A DNA stretch of 23,669 nucleotides from Chara braunii. Lineage: Eukaryota; Streptophyta; Charophyceae; Charales; Characeae. Location of the stretch: assembly GCA_003427395.1 (NCBI GenBank), contig BFEA01000180.1, positions 666,637-690,305 on the forward strand, read 5' to 3'. Positions 8,788-17,792 of this stretch are shown piece after piece (within the stretch, counting starts at the first letter, position 1; the number at the start of each line of letters is the position of its first letter). Under the pieces are notes generated by a model. The model did no database searches. It saw only the letters and a list, made by a program, of their open reading frames with translations, and was not told the origin of the DNA. The position numbers were made by a program, and so were the translations under genes.

Positions 8788-9370
8788 CCATGGTCGGCCC
8801 GACGACCTTTCATCTTTTGCCTAGGGTCCCTTATGTATGCAATGCAATTTCCAATTCTCAAGCAAACATCCAATTCCAAGCTCTTTCCAAGTCTTTCACG
8901 AGGCTGATTCTCATGGCTGATCCGGCAGCCTCTTTTCAATCAAAGGCGGTCTTTTCTTCTCATGGCCGATCCATCTGCCGCTTTCCTTTTCTCATGGCTG
9001 GCCCGACAGCCTTCCTTCTCAACTCATCTTGTTTCAATGACAGTCCCGACGGTCTCTTTCCCAACTTCCTTTCCTCGATCTCTTTATTTCGATGGCCGAG
9101 CTGACGGTCTCTTTCTCAAGTCCTCCGCTTCAATGACCGTCCCGACGGTCTTTTTTCCAACTTCCTTTTCTTAATTTCGTTATCTCAATGGCCGACCCGA
9201 CGACCTTTTTCTCAAGTCCTCCACTTCACCGACCCGACGGTCTTTTTCTCAACCTCCCTATTTCAATGGTCGACCCGACGACCTTCTTCTCAATATGTTA
9301 TTTTTAATGGCCGGCCCGACGACCCTTTCTCAATATGTTCATTTCAATGACCGACCCGATGGCCTTTTCT
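8788..9370. repeat. Hairpin-bearing degenerate tandem repeat, about 12 copies
   Basis: Units of irregular length (about 32-55 bp after the first) begin with tcatgg or caatgg/caatga, followed by a 5-bp hairpin with a 6-base loop of the type acccga or gcccga. Hairpins start at 8792, 8915, 8964, 8996, 9039, 9094, 9135, 9190, 9227, 9268, 9309 and 9349. The stem sequence differs between units: GGTCG/CGACC, GGCTG/CAGCC, GACCG/CGGTC and GGCCG/CGGTC. The hairpin is often preserved all the same. No coding potential is visible. Confidence 0.85.
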
Positions 9371-9444
9371 TGCTCATTCATAAGGCAGTCATTCCTCACG
9401 CAGTCATGCAAAGGGACCCCAGTGCCTATTTCCAAAGAGACAAC

Positions 9445-9640
9445 CTTAGTTAGGGGTCGTCCCCGAAGAACCTGATTAGGGTCGTTCTTCTTTTCCAATC
9501 TCATTTTTGAACAGTATGGTTAGGGTTATTCCTTTTTCATTCTCATCCTTGAATAGCCTGGTTAGGGCCATTCCTTTTCCATTCTCATCCTTGAATAGTC
9601 TGGTTAGGGTAATTCCATTTCCATTTCCAATATTGATGCC
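9445..9640. repeat. 42-bp tandem repeat with GTTAGGG core
   Basis: gttaggg occurs at 9519, 9561 and 9603 (42-bp spacing), with degenerate copies at 9449 and 9475. The units share attcctttttcattctcatc and cttgaatag. The telomere-like heptamer occurs once per unit and is not in tandem. Confidence 0.85.
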
Positions 9641-10465
9641 CGAGGGGGTGGACTTTGGGAGGCTCGAATCCGAATATCCATTGGGGGTTAGGTGGTGGCC
9701 ATCAGTTTCCAGTGTGCTATCTCTTCAAATTTTCCTTATCAAAACTTTTTGCTTGTCCCTTTTCGTTCGCATGCATCCAACTTAGCGTCTAGTGTGCAAG
9801 CGGAAACATCCAGCCTTCGGAAACGCTAGCCCGCCCGACCGTTCAACCATAGACCCAGTGTCTCACATACTTTGCTCGCTTTACTTTCATGTCTTGCAAC
9901 ATGGCGTTGACTCGGTTGGACAAGGGTCCTAGGGGAAAGCATTGTCATGTCGTTCTACCCATAGGTTCCCTAACCTTTCTGACAATGTACAACCTGATCC
10001 TCACACAAGTGAACATACATTTTCTTTTGAACTTATAGTCTTTGCAACCGATCCCATGTCAAGTCCCACGTCCATCCATTACAACCAGTCTCATAGCTTT
10101 CGAGAACAAAAATAGCTTTACTCAAAGGAATAAGACTCGGTGCTCATGTCTTAATGGATTTCTTGTCCAGCCTTACAAAATTGAAATTGAAAAGTAGCTT
10201 CATACAAAAAGTTGCTCCTTCCCCCTATCTCATCCTGCCCCGTGCCTCTTGACGAGTTCCAATCTGACATATGTCTCTACATACCACGACTTGGCATACT
10301 TGCCCCAGCCGGTCCCTTTCAAAAGTTCCTTAGCAGAATCACAACAAAAAGAAAGAAAATCCAGGTCATCAAGTCTACAAATCTCATGCCTTTCATGACC
10401 AGGCCGACCATCCCAATTCTGGCCGCCCTTTGCTCTTGCCTTCGCGTTCCCTTGCCAACCCGTCT
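9641..10465. other. No gene seen downstream of the element
   Basis: This stretch lies after the last minus-strand frame of the retroelement, where a polypurine tract and 3' LTR would be expected. I found no sequence here that recurs at the right-hand end of the element, so no LTR can be drawn. The short + frames have no domain. Confidence 0.4.
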
Positions 10466-11155
10466 TTAATCCCTAGCACTTGAATTTGTCCTTTGGCGTT
10501 TAGCCCCTTTCTCGCTGCTATCCCTCGAGGGTGGCTCCATGCCCAACCCATACGTCCGAATCTCATCTCTCTTTTCCTTTGCCAACTTCAGATCCTTTTC
10601 AGTGAAAAATCCCAACCGTGTAGGTGTTCTCCCGACCGCCATCAACTTTCGTGCTTTAATAATCCACTTATGTTTAACCACACTCGCCCATTGCTCAAAC
10701 CAGTGACTGGGCGTTGGCCCAAATTCTTCCTCCCAATTGGTGGCTCCTTTATCCGGGTTTTTTGCCGGAGACTGCCCTTCCTCCCTTGGCCTTGATATTT
10801 CATCCGTCTCGTCCTCACTGCTTATTGCAATGACTTCTTGAACGTCATCTTCCGGATCACTGTCTTCTCCTTCCTGCCTTTCCTCGTCATGATTGGTTTG
10901 CTTAGTTTCTTCCCCCTTCCCCTCAATTCTCTGTTCGTCCTCCTCTTTTGACCAGGCAGGTAGTACCTCGCCTTCTTTGGTAGGCGAGGGTTTACAGGCA
11001 AACAACTTCCTCTTCCTTTTCCCTAGTGGTGCTCTTGGTTGTGGCCCGATAACCAGCACTGGTCTTTGTGTATCTTGCGTTCTGTCTGGTTGTCTCCACG
11101 GATCCTCACAAGCGGTGTTTGCCCGGTTAATGTCATTTTCGTTATTGAACTCCAT
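10466..11155 (-). CDS. Post-pol acidic protein, function unknown
   Basis: An intact 229-residue frame on the element's strand, about 450 bp after the integrase frame ends. The first ATG gives a start of MEFNNEND; the frame is open further upstream but without an ATG. The protein is hydrophilic with no membrane segment or signal peptide, so it does not look like an envelope protein. It has a basic cluster KRKRK (residues 46-50), a long acidic middle with the string EVIAISSEDE (107-116), a Trp-rich basic module (HWFEQW at 151-156, then KHKWIIKARK at 161-170), and a second basic cluster KRQR near the C-terminus. The hydrophobic core followed by SSED resembles a SUMO-interacting motif with CK2-type sites, and the basic clusters resemble nuclear localisation signals. 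Both are inference. No family is recognised. Confidence 0.6.
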   Translation of the reverse strand: MEFNNENDINRANTACEDPWRQPDRTQDTQRPVLVIGPQPRAPLGKRKRKLFACKPSPTKEGEVLPAWSKEEDEQRIEGKGEETKQTNHDEERQEGEDSDPEDDVQEVIAISSEDETDEISRPREEGQSPAKNPDKGATNWEEEFGPTPSHWFEQWASVVKHKWIIKARKLMAVGRTPTRLGFFTEKDLKLAKEKRDEIRTYGLGMEPPSRDSSEKGAKRQRTNSSARD

Positions 11156-11600
11156 TTTGCTTGGGCTGTCTTCTGTGCTTGTAATCAATGTCAACAGAGG
11201 AAAAGGAAAGGCCCCAATGCACCCCCATTGTGGAGTCCGTCCTAAGTCCAGTCCTGTCTCATCCTTATGGCCACCCGGTTCCCCAAACACGTGGTCCCAT
11301 CCCAAGTCTTGGTCACGTGCGCCCCCAAGCCCCGTTTATCCCATTGGGTATTCACTACATCTTGCCCTCAGAGATCCCCTCGTCCCCATCCTTATGATAC
11401 GATGCCCAACCCTTGGCTTTCATCCCCAATGCCCACACAAAAACTATGGTACAGTGTCCCATCTGAACCCCACGTCCTTCCCGTGCACACACACACGAAT
11501 GAAAAGAAGACAACAAAAACAAAGGAAAACACATGTGATAAGTAGAATCCTTGTCACTGTACTGAGCGGTCTATTCTTCTGCTTCCTTCTCCTGAGCTTC
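11156..11600 (-). other. Spacer between integrase and post-pol frame; no gene seen
   Basis: A stretch of 445 bases without a credible frame on the minus strand. The long + frame across it (10893-11759) is antisense to the post-pol and integrase frames and shows no domain. Confidence 0.45.
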
Positions 11601-11816
11601 TTACAGCCATTGCTCCACTGGATCCCTGCTGAGGAATCTGACCAGTCGCTGTGCAGGGAACGGCCCTTTTATGCTGGTCCCATCCAAGTCCTCAACCTCA
11701 AAGGTGTTCATCCTCAATCTCTTAGTGATACGATAGGGTCCCTTGAATCTTCGCCCTAACTGTCCTGACCATGTGCTTTCTAGTGCCGAATTCATGACCA
11801 AGACCATTTCCCCCAC
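11601..11816 (-). pseudogene. Integrase C-terminal GPY/F module
   Basis: This 71-residue segment reads in the same frame as the integrase core and is separated from it by TAA at 11817-11819. It contains RRFKGPYRI followed by a beta-rich stretch ending LVRFLSRD. This matches the SH3-like GPY/F domain at the C-terminus of many Ty3/gypsy and retroviral integrases, which contacts DNA and supports multimerisation. It ends at a TAA after EQWL that may be the natural end of pol. No chromodomain follows. Confidence 0.8.
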
Positions 11817-12563
11817 TTATAACGGCTCCTTCCTGATATTCTTTAGTTGGTCCCACTTGGTCTTATCCTTCATCCGACTATCGAGGACCCTGTTCACAAT
11901 TTCTTCCAAGGCTTCCTCATTTTTAGCCGCCTGCTCGCACCTAGCCTCGATCAATTGTTTCGTAGTTAGGCGAGGATCCTCCTCCAACTTGTTCCAAGTT
12001 GGTACTATGGCTTCAACCGGAAAATCGATTTCCCTTCCATACCATAATTTCGTCGGGATACATCTTGTGGTCCTTTTGGGAGTCACATTCTCGGCGAACA
12101 CAGCTTGCCTGAGGTACTTAGGCCAATTCCCGAGATCGTCCGCCGCCAGCTTTGCGATCGTGTTTTTGAGCGTGTGATGCCCTCTCTCTACCGACGCATT
12201 GGCCTTCGGGTGGTATGGCTCGATCAATTTGAAGGGCACCCCTAGCCTCTTGCAGGTGTTCAGGACGTCCTAATTCACGAACTCAGTCTCATTGTCATCT
12301 ATGAACCTCCTGATGAACGGGTGCCTTAAGTAGAAATCCTCGACCCAGTCGGCCACGACCATCCAGGTTTTCTTCTTCAGCGCCACTGCTTCCACAAACC
12401 CACTAAGGTTGTATCTAGCATCGAGTATATACCTGCACCCTTTGGTGGATACAGGCATAACTGCTAGATCGAGGTGCACCATATGCCCTGGCCCCAGCAC
12501 TCGCGTAGGCCTGAGCGGCTCAAAGACCCGGGTCGTACTTCGTTCCTGACAGATTCGGCAGGT
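11817..12563 (-). pseudogene. Integrase catalytic core (DDE), broken
   Basis: This is the RNase H-fold integrase core (rve family), which joins element cDNA to host DNA in the nucleus. The catalytic triad is visible: Asp in MVHLDLAV, Asp in FIDDNETEF (usual form SDNGTEF) and Glu in NASVERGHH. The reading frame is continuous from the zinc finger, but TAG stops at 12564-12566 and 12270-12272 interrupt it, the second between the second and third catalytic residues. Both stops fit CAG-to-TAG changes. The segment after the Glu (LGNWPKYLRQAVFAENVTP and onward) has the usual core C-terminal helices. Confidence 0.88.
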
Positions 12564-12839
12564 CTAACAGTATGTGGCAACCATGGATCCCATTCCTGGC
12601 CAGTAGTAGAGAGGTGTTATTTTGGCCAAGGTCCCTTTTGAGGAGCGATGTCCACCGGCCAACCCATCATGCATTGCCTGTACTATGTCCACTTGCCTAG
12701 ATCTTCCGCACACCACTCTTCTACGGGTCAGGCCTTCCTCCCTCCGGAACAGGTGCTCCCTCTTTAACACATACTTGTCTACCTCCTCCCTAGCTTTAGG
12801 ACTGACCTCCTGGACGTCCTTGTTTCTCACCAGCAGCAA
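12564..12839 (-). pseudogene. Integrase N-terminal HHCC zinc-binding domain
   Basis: The histidine pair is in MHDGLAGGHRS, followed by the typical YYWPGM string, then Cys residues in ATYC and, just past the TAG at 12564, TCRIC. This matches the integrase_H2C2 domain that precedes the catalytic core. It is out of frame with the upstream linker: a one-base shift near 12830 separates REIG from LLVRNKDV. The stop falls inside the zinc-binding motif. Confidence 0.86.
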
Positions 12840-13174
12840 CCAATTTCTCTAAAAATGTCATCGTACGACTTGATGAGGAAGAACTCCTCCTCCTCCCGGG
12901 AACCTACTGGCTTCACACACCTTTGGCTAACTTTGTACCGTTGCCTTTCTTGGTCCCATGACTCCATTACACTCACGACCTTTTTCCATCCGCCTTCTAT
13001 AGCTAAGGCTATCTGTTCCTCCCGAGGTCCCACAGTACTACCCCAAGCATCCTTTTCTTCCTTTCGTCCAACCCTGGTGACCACCCCTTCTCTGAGTTCT
13101 GCTACCACCACGGAAGGTCCTTTCTCTAACGCTTTGATCAACAATTCTTCGGTCATGCAGGCGGTCCCAGCCAT
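12827..13174 (-). pseudogene. RNase H-integrase connecting segment
   Basis: A charged segment of about 115 residues between RNase H and the integrase zinc finger, containing GWKKVVSVMESWDQERQRYK and ending YDDIFREIG. It is in the same frame as RNase H, but TAG at 13175-13177 separates them. That stop was created by an 18-bp tandem duplication (13159-13176 and 13177-13194). Such linkers are poorly conserved, and no domain is recognised. Confidence 0.6.
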
Positions 13175-13194
13175 CTAGGCGGTCCCAGCCATCT
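13159..13194. repeat. 18-bp tandem duplication creating a stop codon
   Basis: aggcggtcccagccatct occurs twice back to back. The length keeps frame on the minus strand, but the junction between units reads TAG where the outer copy reads TGC. This puts a stop between two copies of the peptide MAGTA. Confidence 0.92.
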
Positions 13195-13714
13195 CATTAT
13201 CCCCCACCTGAATCCCTCCCTCATGATCAAGGAATGCATCGATCGGCTTTGCTTCTTCTAGTCCCTCCGGCGTAAGGCTCACCCCGCTCAGGCCATCTGC
13301 TCGATTCCTAAGACCGGCTATGCGCTCAATCTCGTAATCAAATTGCCAAATGAACCCTACCCATCTCCCCACGGTGGGATCGATAGGCCTATAGTTCTTT
13401 AAGGCTCCCACGACAATGGTTGGATCTATCCTCAAGATGAATCTTCTCCCAAAGAGATACGCCTGGAAGGTCTTGATGCAGCGAAGTATCACAAGCACCT
13501 CCTTCTTGAACTGAGAATAGCGATGCTCGGCTGAGTTGAGCGTTCTACTCTCGAATCTAATGGGACGCTCTCTCCCATCTTCGCCTTTCTGAATCAATAC
13601 CCCTCCCACGGCTACTGGTCCCCCATCGGTTTCAAGCACGAAGGGGTGTCCTACTTCATCATTGAAGCACGGGGCAGCAAGGGTAACCTCTTCGGATGTC
13701 AGTATCTTCTCCAA
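13175..13714 (-). pseudogene. RNase H domain of the Ty3/gypsy polyprotein
   Basis: This domain degrades the RNA strand of the RNA-DNA hybrid during reverse transcription. The four acidic catalytic residues are visible: Asp in FVLETDGG, Glu in QFKKEVLVIL, Asp in FILRIDPT and Asp in RNRADGLS (usual form RNxADxLS). The length and the ERPIRFESRTLNSAEHRYS segment match the family. The domain is open from 13714 to 13175, but the connection to RT is broken by TAG at 13745-13747, by a frameshift at or near the G6 run at 13828-13833, and by TAG at 13843-13845. Confidence 0.9.
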
Positions 13715-13917
13715 GGTCTGGACGGCCGCCTCCCGGTCCTCGGTCTAGTCCAGCGTGCCTTCCTCGCGGATCATGGCCCGAAGCCCCGTGGGACTGCCCA
13801 GGAAGGCCATCACTTCCGTTGTGGTTCGGGGGGCGTAGGCCACTAGGCAATTTTGTCCGTCTTAGCCGGGTCCGGCTTCCTTCCGTAAGCCCCACAACGG
13901 AAACCCAAAATGGTGAC

Positions 13918-14820
13918 TTACGGGATTGCCAAGATACTTTTTGGACCGCTAGCAGTGATGTCATACTCCAGGAACCTTTGAAGCAGCTCTTTGATATCTT
14001 GTAGGTGGTCCCACACGAACTTTCTCACTCCCGGCTGAACATCGGTCATATCCTTTTCACATGCCCCTTTTACGGGATTGTCATCGATATAGGGCTCGCA
14101 CTTCGCAAGAAACACGTCCCCGGCGACTGCAAGCATCCTCCTTTACGCCTCTGCTACTGCGTTGGTAAAACCCATGGGCGTGACCTGCATTTGCAACTGG
14201 CCTACCGGCGTATGCATAACCGTGCAGGGTCTATCTCGGGTATCCAGCGGAAGCTGATCATACCCCGAGTACAGATCTATCAACGAGTAAATGTTACGGT
14301 CGGCATGGGATTCAGCCAAGAGATCCGCCTGGGGTAGCGACCCCGCGTCTCGGATGGTGACAGCATTTAGCTTCTGCAAATCCTGGATCCACCTTAGGGA
14401 CTTGTTGGGTTTCCGAAATATGAACCACTTGTTGGCGTATGGCGATGCGGTAGGCTCCGCCACTAAAAAGTTCATCTTTGCCCTGAGAAGCTCTGTTACC
14501 TCCCCCGCGATTCTGAAGTCATAGGCGGGCCCCTTGTCATTCCAACACTCATGCTCAACCGTGTGGATTCTGACTGGCGGAATCAACTTTGCATCTAGCC
14601 GCCCCTTCTGGTGGTCATTAAAGGCGAAGGCTAAGTGAAACTCCTGGCATGCCTCCTTGATTACCCGTGTCTCTTGTTCCGTCAGGAACCCTTCCACACC
14701 TATCTTCATGGTCTGTGCCACTTCGTCTGGTATCCTATGCCCCTCGGTTGCCCTCCTTTCCTTGATTACCCGAAGGACTTCCTCCTCCTTCTCCATGACC
14801 TCCTCCTTAGTCATTTTCAA
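13918..14820 (-). pseudogene. Reverse transcriptase domain, broken
   Basis: The palm and fingers are recognisable: EPTASPYANKWFIFRKPN, RWIQDLQKLNAVTIRDA, then SLIDLYSGYDQLPL with the first catalytic Asp, then TPMGFTNAV, and after an in-frame TAA (14143-14145) the active-site box YIDDNPVKG. Both catalytic Asp boxes survive, but the stop lies between them. The stop is one C-to-T step from CAA. The frame closes at TAA 13918-13920, after which the same reading (VTILGFRCGAYGRKPDPAK) continues towards RNase H. The 14820 end of the open frame is a TTG codon, so the true polyprotein simply runs in from upstream through another frameshift near 14866. Confidence 0.92.
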
Positions 14821-14849
14821 TAAGATTGAGACTGGCTTCGTCCTTACTA

Positions 14850-15215
14850 CTAGTTTATATTTGCGAACGCTTCCTTCCGGGATCTTTCTCTTAAAAAATG
14901 AACCGTCGGGGTTGCTTGTGCTACTTCCGCAATTCGAGGCTGAATGCTAACTAACTCACCGTTCAGGAAGCAGCCCTTCCGAACTTCCTCCTCAAACCTG
15001 GCGAGAGAGGCGGGGTCAACTCCTACCTTGTGATACCTGATTGCCTTGATTAGGTGGAGTAGATCCGGAACCTCTAGCGTTATCCTGCGCCTGCCCCCAA
15101 GTGAGTTCCGCCACGGGCTCAACTTTTACTATAGCGGCGTCCAGGTTGTTGAATGTGATCACGACCCGACGCATTCCTCCTGACGAATTCCAATTTATCC
15201 TCTCCTTCCGGGGTC
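14850..15215 (-). pseudogene. Gag-pol junction segment, three frames
   Basis: Recognisable protein-like stretches lie in successive frames: TPEGEDKLEFVRRNASG, then VVITFNNLDAAIVKVEPVAE, then VPDLLHLIKAIRYHKVGVDP running to FLRERSRKEAFANI. This implies at least two or three indels within about 350 bp. It is where a retropepsin-type protease (DTG or DSG) and a CCHC knuckle would normally lie, and I see neither in any frame. The function of this part is not recognised. Confidence 0.55.
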
Positions 15216-15515
15216 CTAAAATTTCCCAGCGCAGGGTTCTGGAACACCGTTTAAGTATCGTGGTTGAGTCTTAGGTGGGAGGGGGGGGCGCACTACCTGA
15301 CTCTGCAAAACCTGGGCTTGCATCACCATCAGGGCGTTCTCCACCCTCTCGATTTTCCCACCAACCTCATGGACGCGCTCATGTAAACTTTCGATCCCTC
15401 TCTTTACCTTATCACTTGGCTTGCCGGTCAGATCTATGATCTCCCCTTCTTTCAGCAGGGCCAACGAGTCGGTCACGACCATCTTTTCCGCAATGTCCGT
15501 TATCGTACTCAACAT
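15216..15515 (-). pseudogene. Coiled-coil segment after gag core
   Basis: This continues the gag core in a shifted frame: AEKMVVTDSLALLKEGE, then a heptad-like helix (IESLHERVHEVGGKIERVENALMVM in outline), then a Pro-rich stretch PPLPPKTQP. It is probably a multimerisation helix of the gag protein. The frame shift from the gag core falls at about 15510. Confidence 0.6.
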
Positions 15516-16080
15516 CTCTCGTGTTCAGGAACTTTGCGGTTTGTTGGTAGGCCGATAGGATTTTATCCTTATCGAACTCTGTGAACTGCCTTAGGAAGTA
15601 CTTACTCATTATACGGTCGGTCACCCCGGGGATGCGCAGCGCTACGAGAGTAAATTCTCTTAGAAAGTCATTGTACGTTGTGAAGTCCTTTTTCTGTACC
15701 ACAGCCAGTTCCGCTTGCGTGACCATTTTCTCGGCCGCCAAGTACTTCCTCATCATCACATCGCGGGCCTCCTTCCATGACCCACTTGCGGTGACAATTG
15801 CCATTATGTCCCTCCCTAGGTTCAACGACACGTGCTACCCTAAGTGCTCCATCTTCTCTTCCTTGCTCCACCTCAGGAGTGCTGCCAGGTTCTCATAATC
15901 TATCAGGAGCTTAATGATATTTGCTCCGTCAAAAGTCAGTTTCTTTTTGGCGTCGGCCAAGTACCCCTGAGTTTTGCTTAACGAGCGAGTGAGGGATGAC
16001 ACGACCTTCCTAAGCCCTCCTTCGACCATTCCTGACCCTGCCACCGATCCGGCCTCCAAATCTTCCTTGCTTGTGTCTGG
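15412..16080 (-). pseudogene. Gag capsid-like core, broken
   Basis: The segment contains KLTFDGANIIKLLIDYENLA, then RDIMAIVTASGSWKEARDVM, then DFTTYNDFLREFTLVALRIP and SKYFLRQFTEFDKDKI. The order and spacing (a DG-N substrate-like start, a central W, then helices ending in a YFLRQF-type motif) fit retrotransposon gag capsid domains, which build the virus-like particle in the cytoplasm. TAG at 15835-15837 cuts it in the middle, and TGA at 16081-16083 separates it from the N-terminal part. All these pieces are in one frame. Confidence 0.75.
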
Positions 16081-16755
16081 TCACCCTCTCATCTTAGCAG
16101 TCCCCTCCAGATCAAACCACCCCAGTACTCTCTCCCTCAGACTCCGGAGTCCCTCATACCCCCTTGCGACTCCCGAGGATGCCGAGGGCCGGCTTGTGGC
16201 GCTATCTATAAGAGGCGGGTTGGTGGGTTTCTCTACATCCCTTCTGGGAGAGTCCGTTCTCTCCTTCCCTTTCCTCGTGGGTGTCCCCCTGGGATCCTTG
16301 GCGCGGTCCCTCTTCTGCTGCATATCAACATTCTGGCTCCCTCGCCTGTGGTTCTCCTCTTCTTCCTCTCGCGTCCTTCCGTCAACCGAGGCTCTTTCAC
16401 TCTCGTTCATTATTTCCTCCAGCAATTTTGACCTGAATTCCGCCGTCCTTTTTTTTATCTCAGCCAGTCTCCTTCTCGTATCCGTCAGTCTTACTTTCTT
16501 GTGCTCTGCGCCCTCCGGGGTTTGGCGTGTTGGACTATCTTTATCTCTGGCCTCTTTAATTCCCTTGGTCCCCTGCTTGCTTCCTCCGCCTTTCCCCGAG
16601 CTCTCTCCGGGGACAACGTCCTTGCTCCCTTCCCTAGCTCCTGGCGACTTTGCTGATTCCTTGTCCCCTAAGGCCTCTTCTTCTTCTTCTACATCTTCGT
16701 CTATACCCCGGCTCTCGCCGTCCGGTTGACTCACGACACCCTCACCCGTTGCCAT
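16081..16755 (-). pseudogene. Gag N-terminal charged region
   Basis: A 224-residue open frame with an ATG start (MATGEGVV). The N-terminal part is acidic and low complexity (a run of Glu at about residues 23-27), then Gly/Lys/Ser-rich, then a likely coiled coil at about residues 88-122 (RRRLAEIKKRTAEFRSKLLE). A basic Arg/Lys/Glu-rich segment follows. It ends in TGA (one C-to-T step from CGA), after which the gag core continues in the same frame. I read it as the N-terminus of gag. The 305 bp between this ATG and frame D hold no supported gene. Confidence 0.65.
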
Positions 16756-17060
16756 CCTTCTTCCTCCCTAGCTCTATGCATGGAATTTTTTTTTTTTGAC
16801 AAGGCAGATAGGTCTTAGCCCTCATGAGCCCCTAGACCCCAGGATTCCCGCATACCCACAATCTCCCCTTTTCTCTTTTCTTTTGTTCATTCCTGAAACC
16901 CTCTCCATACCTCTGGTTGCGGCGACCATCCTTACCCTTCCTACCACACCCTTGGTCCGAAAAGGACTCCGACCGCTGCCCTTGGCTAACTGTTAGCCCT
17001 ACTTCCGCCCCCGTTTTCCTTTGCGATACCTTATTTCCACAACCTTCCCCGACATCTCTC

Positions 17061-17792
17061 TCACACCGGTTCCTCAGACCCACCCTCTTCATCCGGTTCT
17101 TCGAACAGCCTTGCCACTCCAGCAAGGTAGTTTTCTCCTATCTCAATTTCCCTCACGATTATCGGTTCGTATTCTTCGAAGGATAGACGAGGCATTCCAA
17201 ATATTAAGATCTCAATGATCTCTAGCAACTCTCGTGCCCGGTTCCCCCAAAACGGTCCGTGTCTTACTGCTATGTCATAAAACATTCTCGTTGTCTGTGG
17301 CTGGCAGTAGTGGTTCCAGACCACGGTCGATCTCACCAACTCCCTCGCCCGAGAGAGGCTCCCAAACACCAAGTCTATCATGAACAGGGGCACCCGACAG
17401 CGTAGTCCGGATGCTGGGGCCCTGAACTCCCGCCATCCACCTACCTCTACCCTCGTCCTTAGGCCCACATTTCTTCTCCCCCTAACTTCGTGCCCTATCC
17501 GGTTCAGCGCCCTGGACGCTCTCCGAAAGACCGGTAACAGCCCATGCCCTAAAGCCAGTTCCATTCCCAACATCGGCCACCCGATCCCGGGGAGGTACAA
17601 AGTGTCAGTTACTCTAAGGTCGGTGTACAGATCATCCCCCGGCCCCCTGTTGAATCTCATCCCACTCCATAAGCATTCGACCAGCATGAACGCCTGATTC
17701 TGTCCTAAGGTCACGACCCGCCATTCCACATCTATCCCCCGGACAACGTAGCTTGCCGGGAGCAACACTTCCCATCCGCTGCCGATCTCCAT
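17061..17792 (-). CDS. Accessory frame D, paralogue 4 of tandem family, unknown function
   Basis: An intact 243-residue protein with an ATG start (MEIGSGW) and an in-frame TAA nine codons upstream. It aligns along its length with frames C, B and A. Shared landmarks are FMLVECLW (35-42), LYLPGIGW (65-72) followed by MELALGHG, RCRVPLFMIDLVFG (131-144), RHGPFWGNRARELLEII (177-193) and REIEIGENYLAGVARLFEE (214-232), then an acidic tail. It is closest to the C-terminal half of A. No signal peptide, membrane helix, zinc finger or catalytic motif is obvious; the fold looks mixed alpha/beta with a helical C-terminal half. It is the copy nearest to gag. I do not recognise the family and cannot tell whether it is an element gene or a host gene cluster. 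Confidence 0.75.
   Translation of the reverse strand: MEIGSGWEVLLPASYVVRGIDVEWRVVTLGQNQAFMLVECLWSGMRFNRGPGDDLYTDLRVTDTLYLPGIGWPMLGMELALGHGLLPVFRRASRALNRIGHEVRGRRNVGLRTRVEVGGWREFRAPASGLRCRVPLFMIDLVFGSLSRARELVRSTVVWNHYCQPQTTRMFYDIAVRHGPFWGNRARELLEIIEILIFGMPRLSFEEYEPIIVREIEIGENYLAGVARLFEEPDEEGGSEEPV

Noticed and set aside
9519-9609. GTTAGGG repeats as an interstitial telomere
   Set aside because: The heptamer occurs once per 42-bp unit and is never in tandem; the plant telomere repeat would be contiguous TTTAGGG.
10893-11759. + strand frame of 288 codons
   Set aside because: It is antisense to the post-pol frame and the integrase tail, which has a recognised GPY/F motif. No domain is seen in the + reading.
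15974-16729. + strand frame of 251 codons
   Set aside because: It is antisense to the charged gag N-terminal region; its Leu/Ser/Pro composition mirrors the Glu/Lys/Arg codons on the other strand.
16832-17125. Basic 97-codon minus-strand frame between D and gag
   Set aside because: It begins at TTG, overlaps the end of D in another frame, and has no zinc knuckle or similarity to the other frames. A small basic protein cannot be excluded but is not supported.
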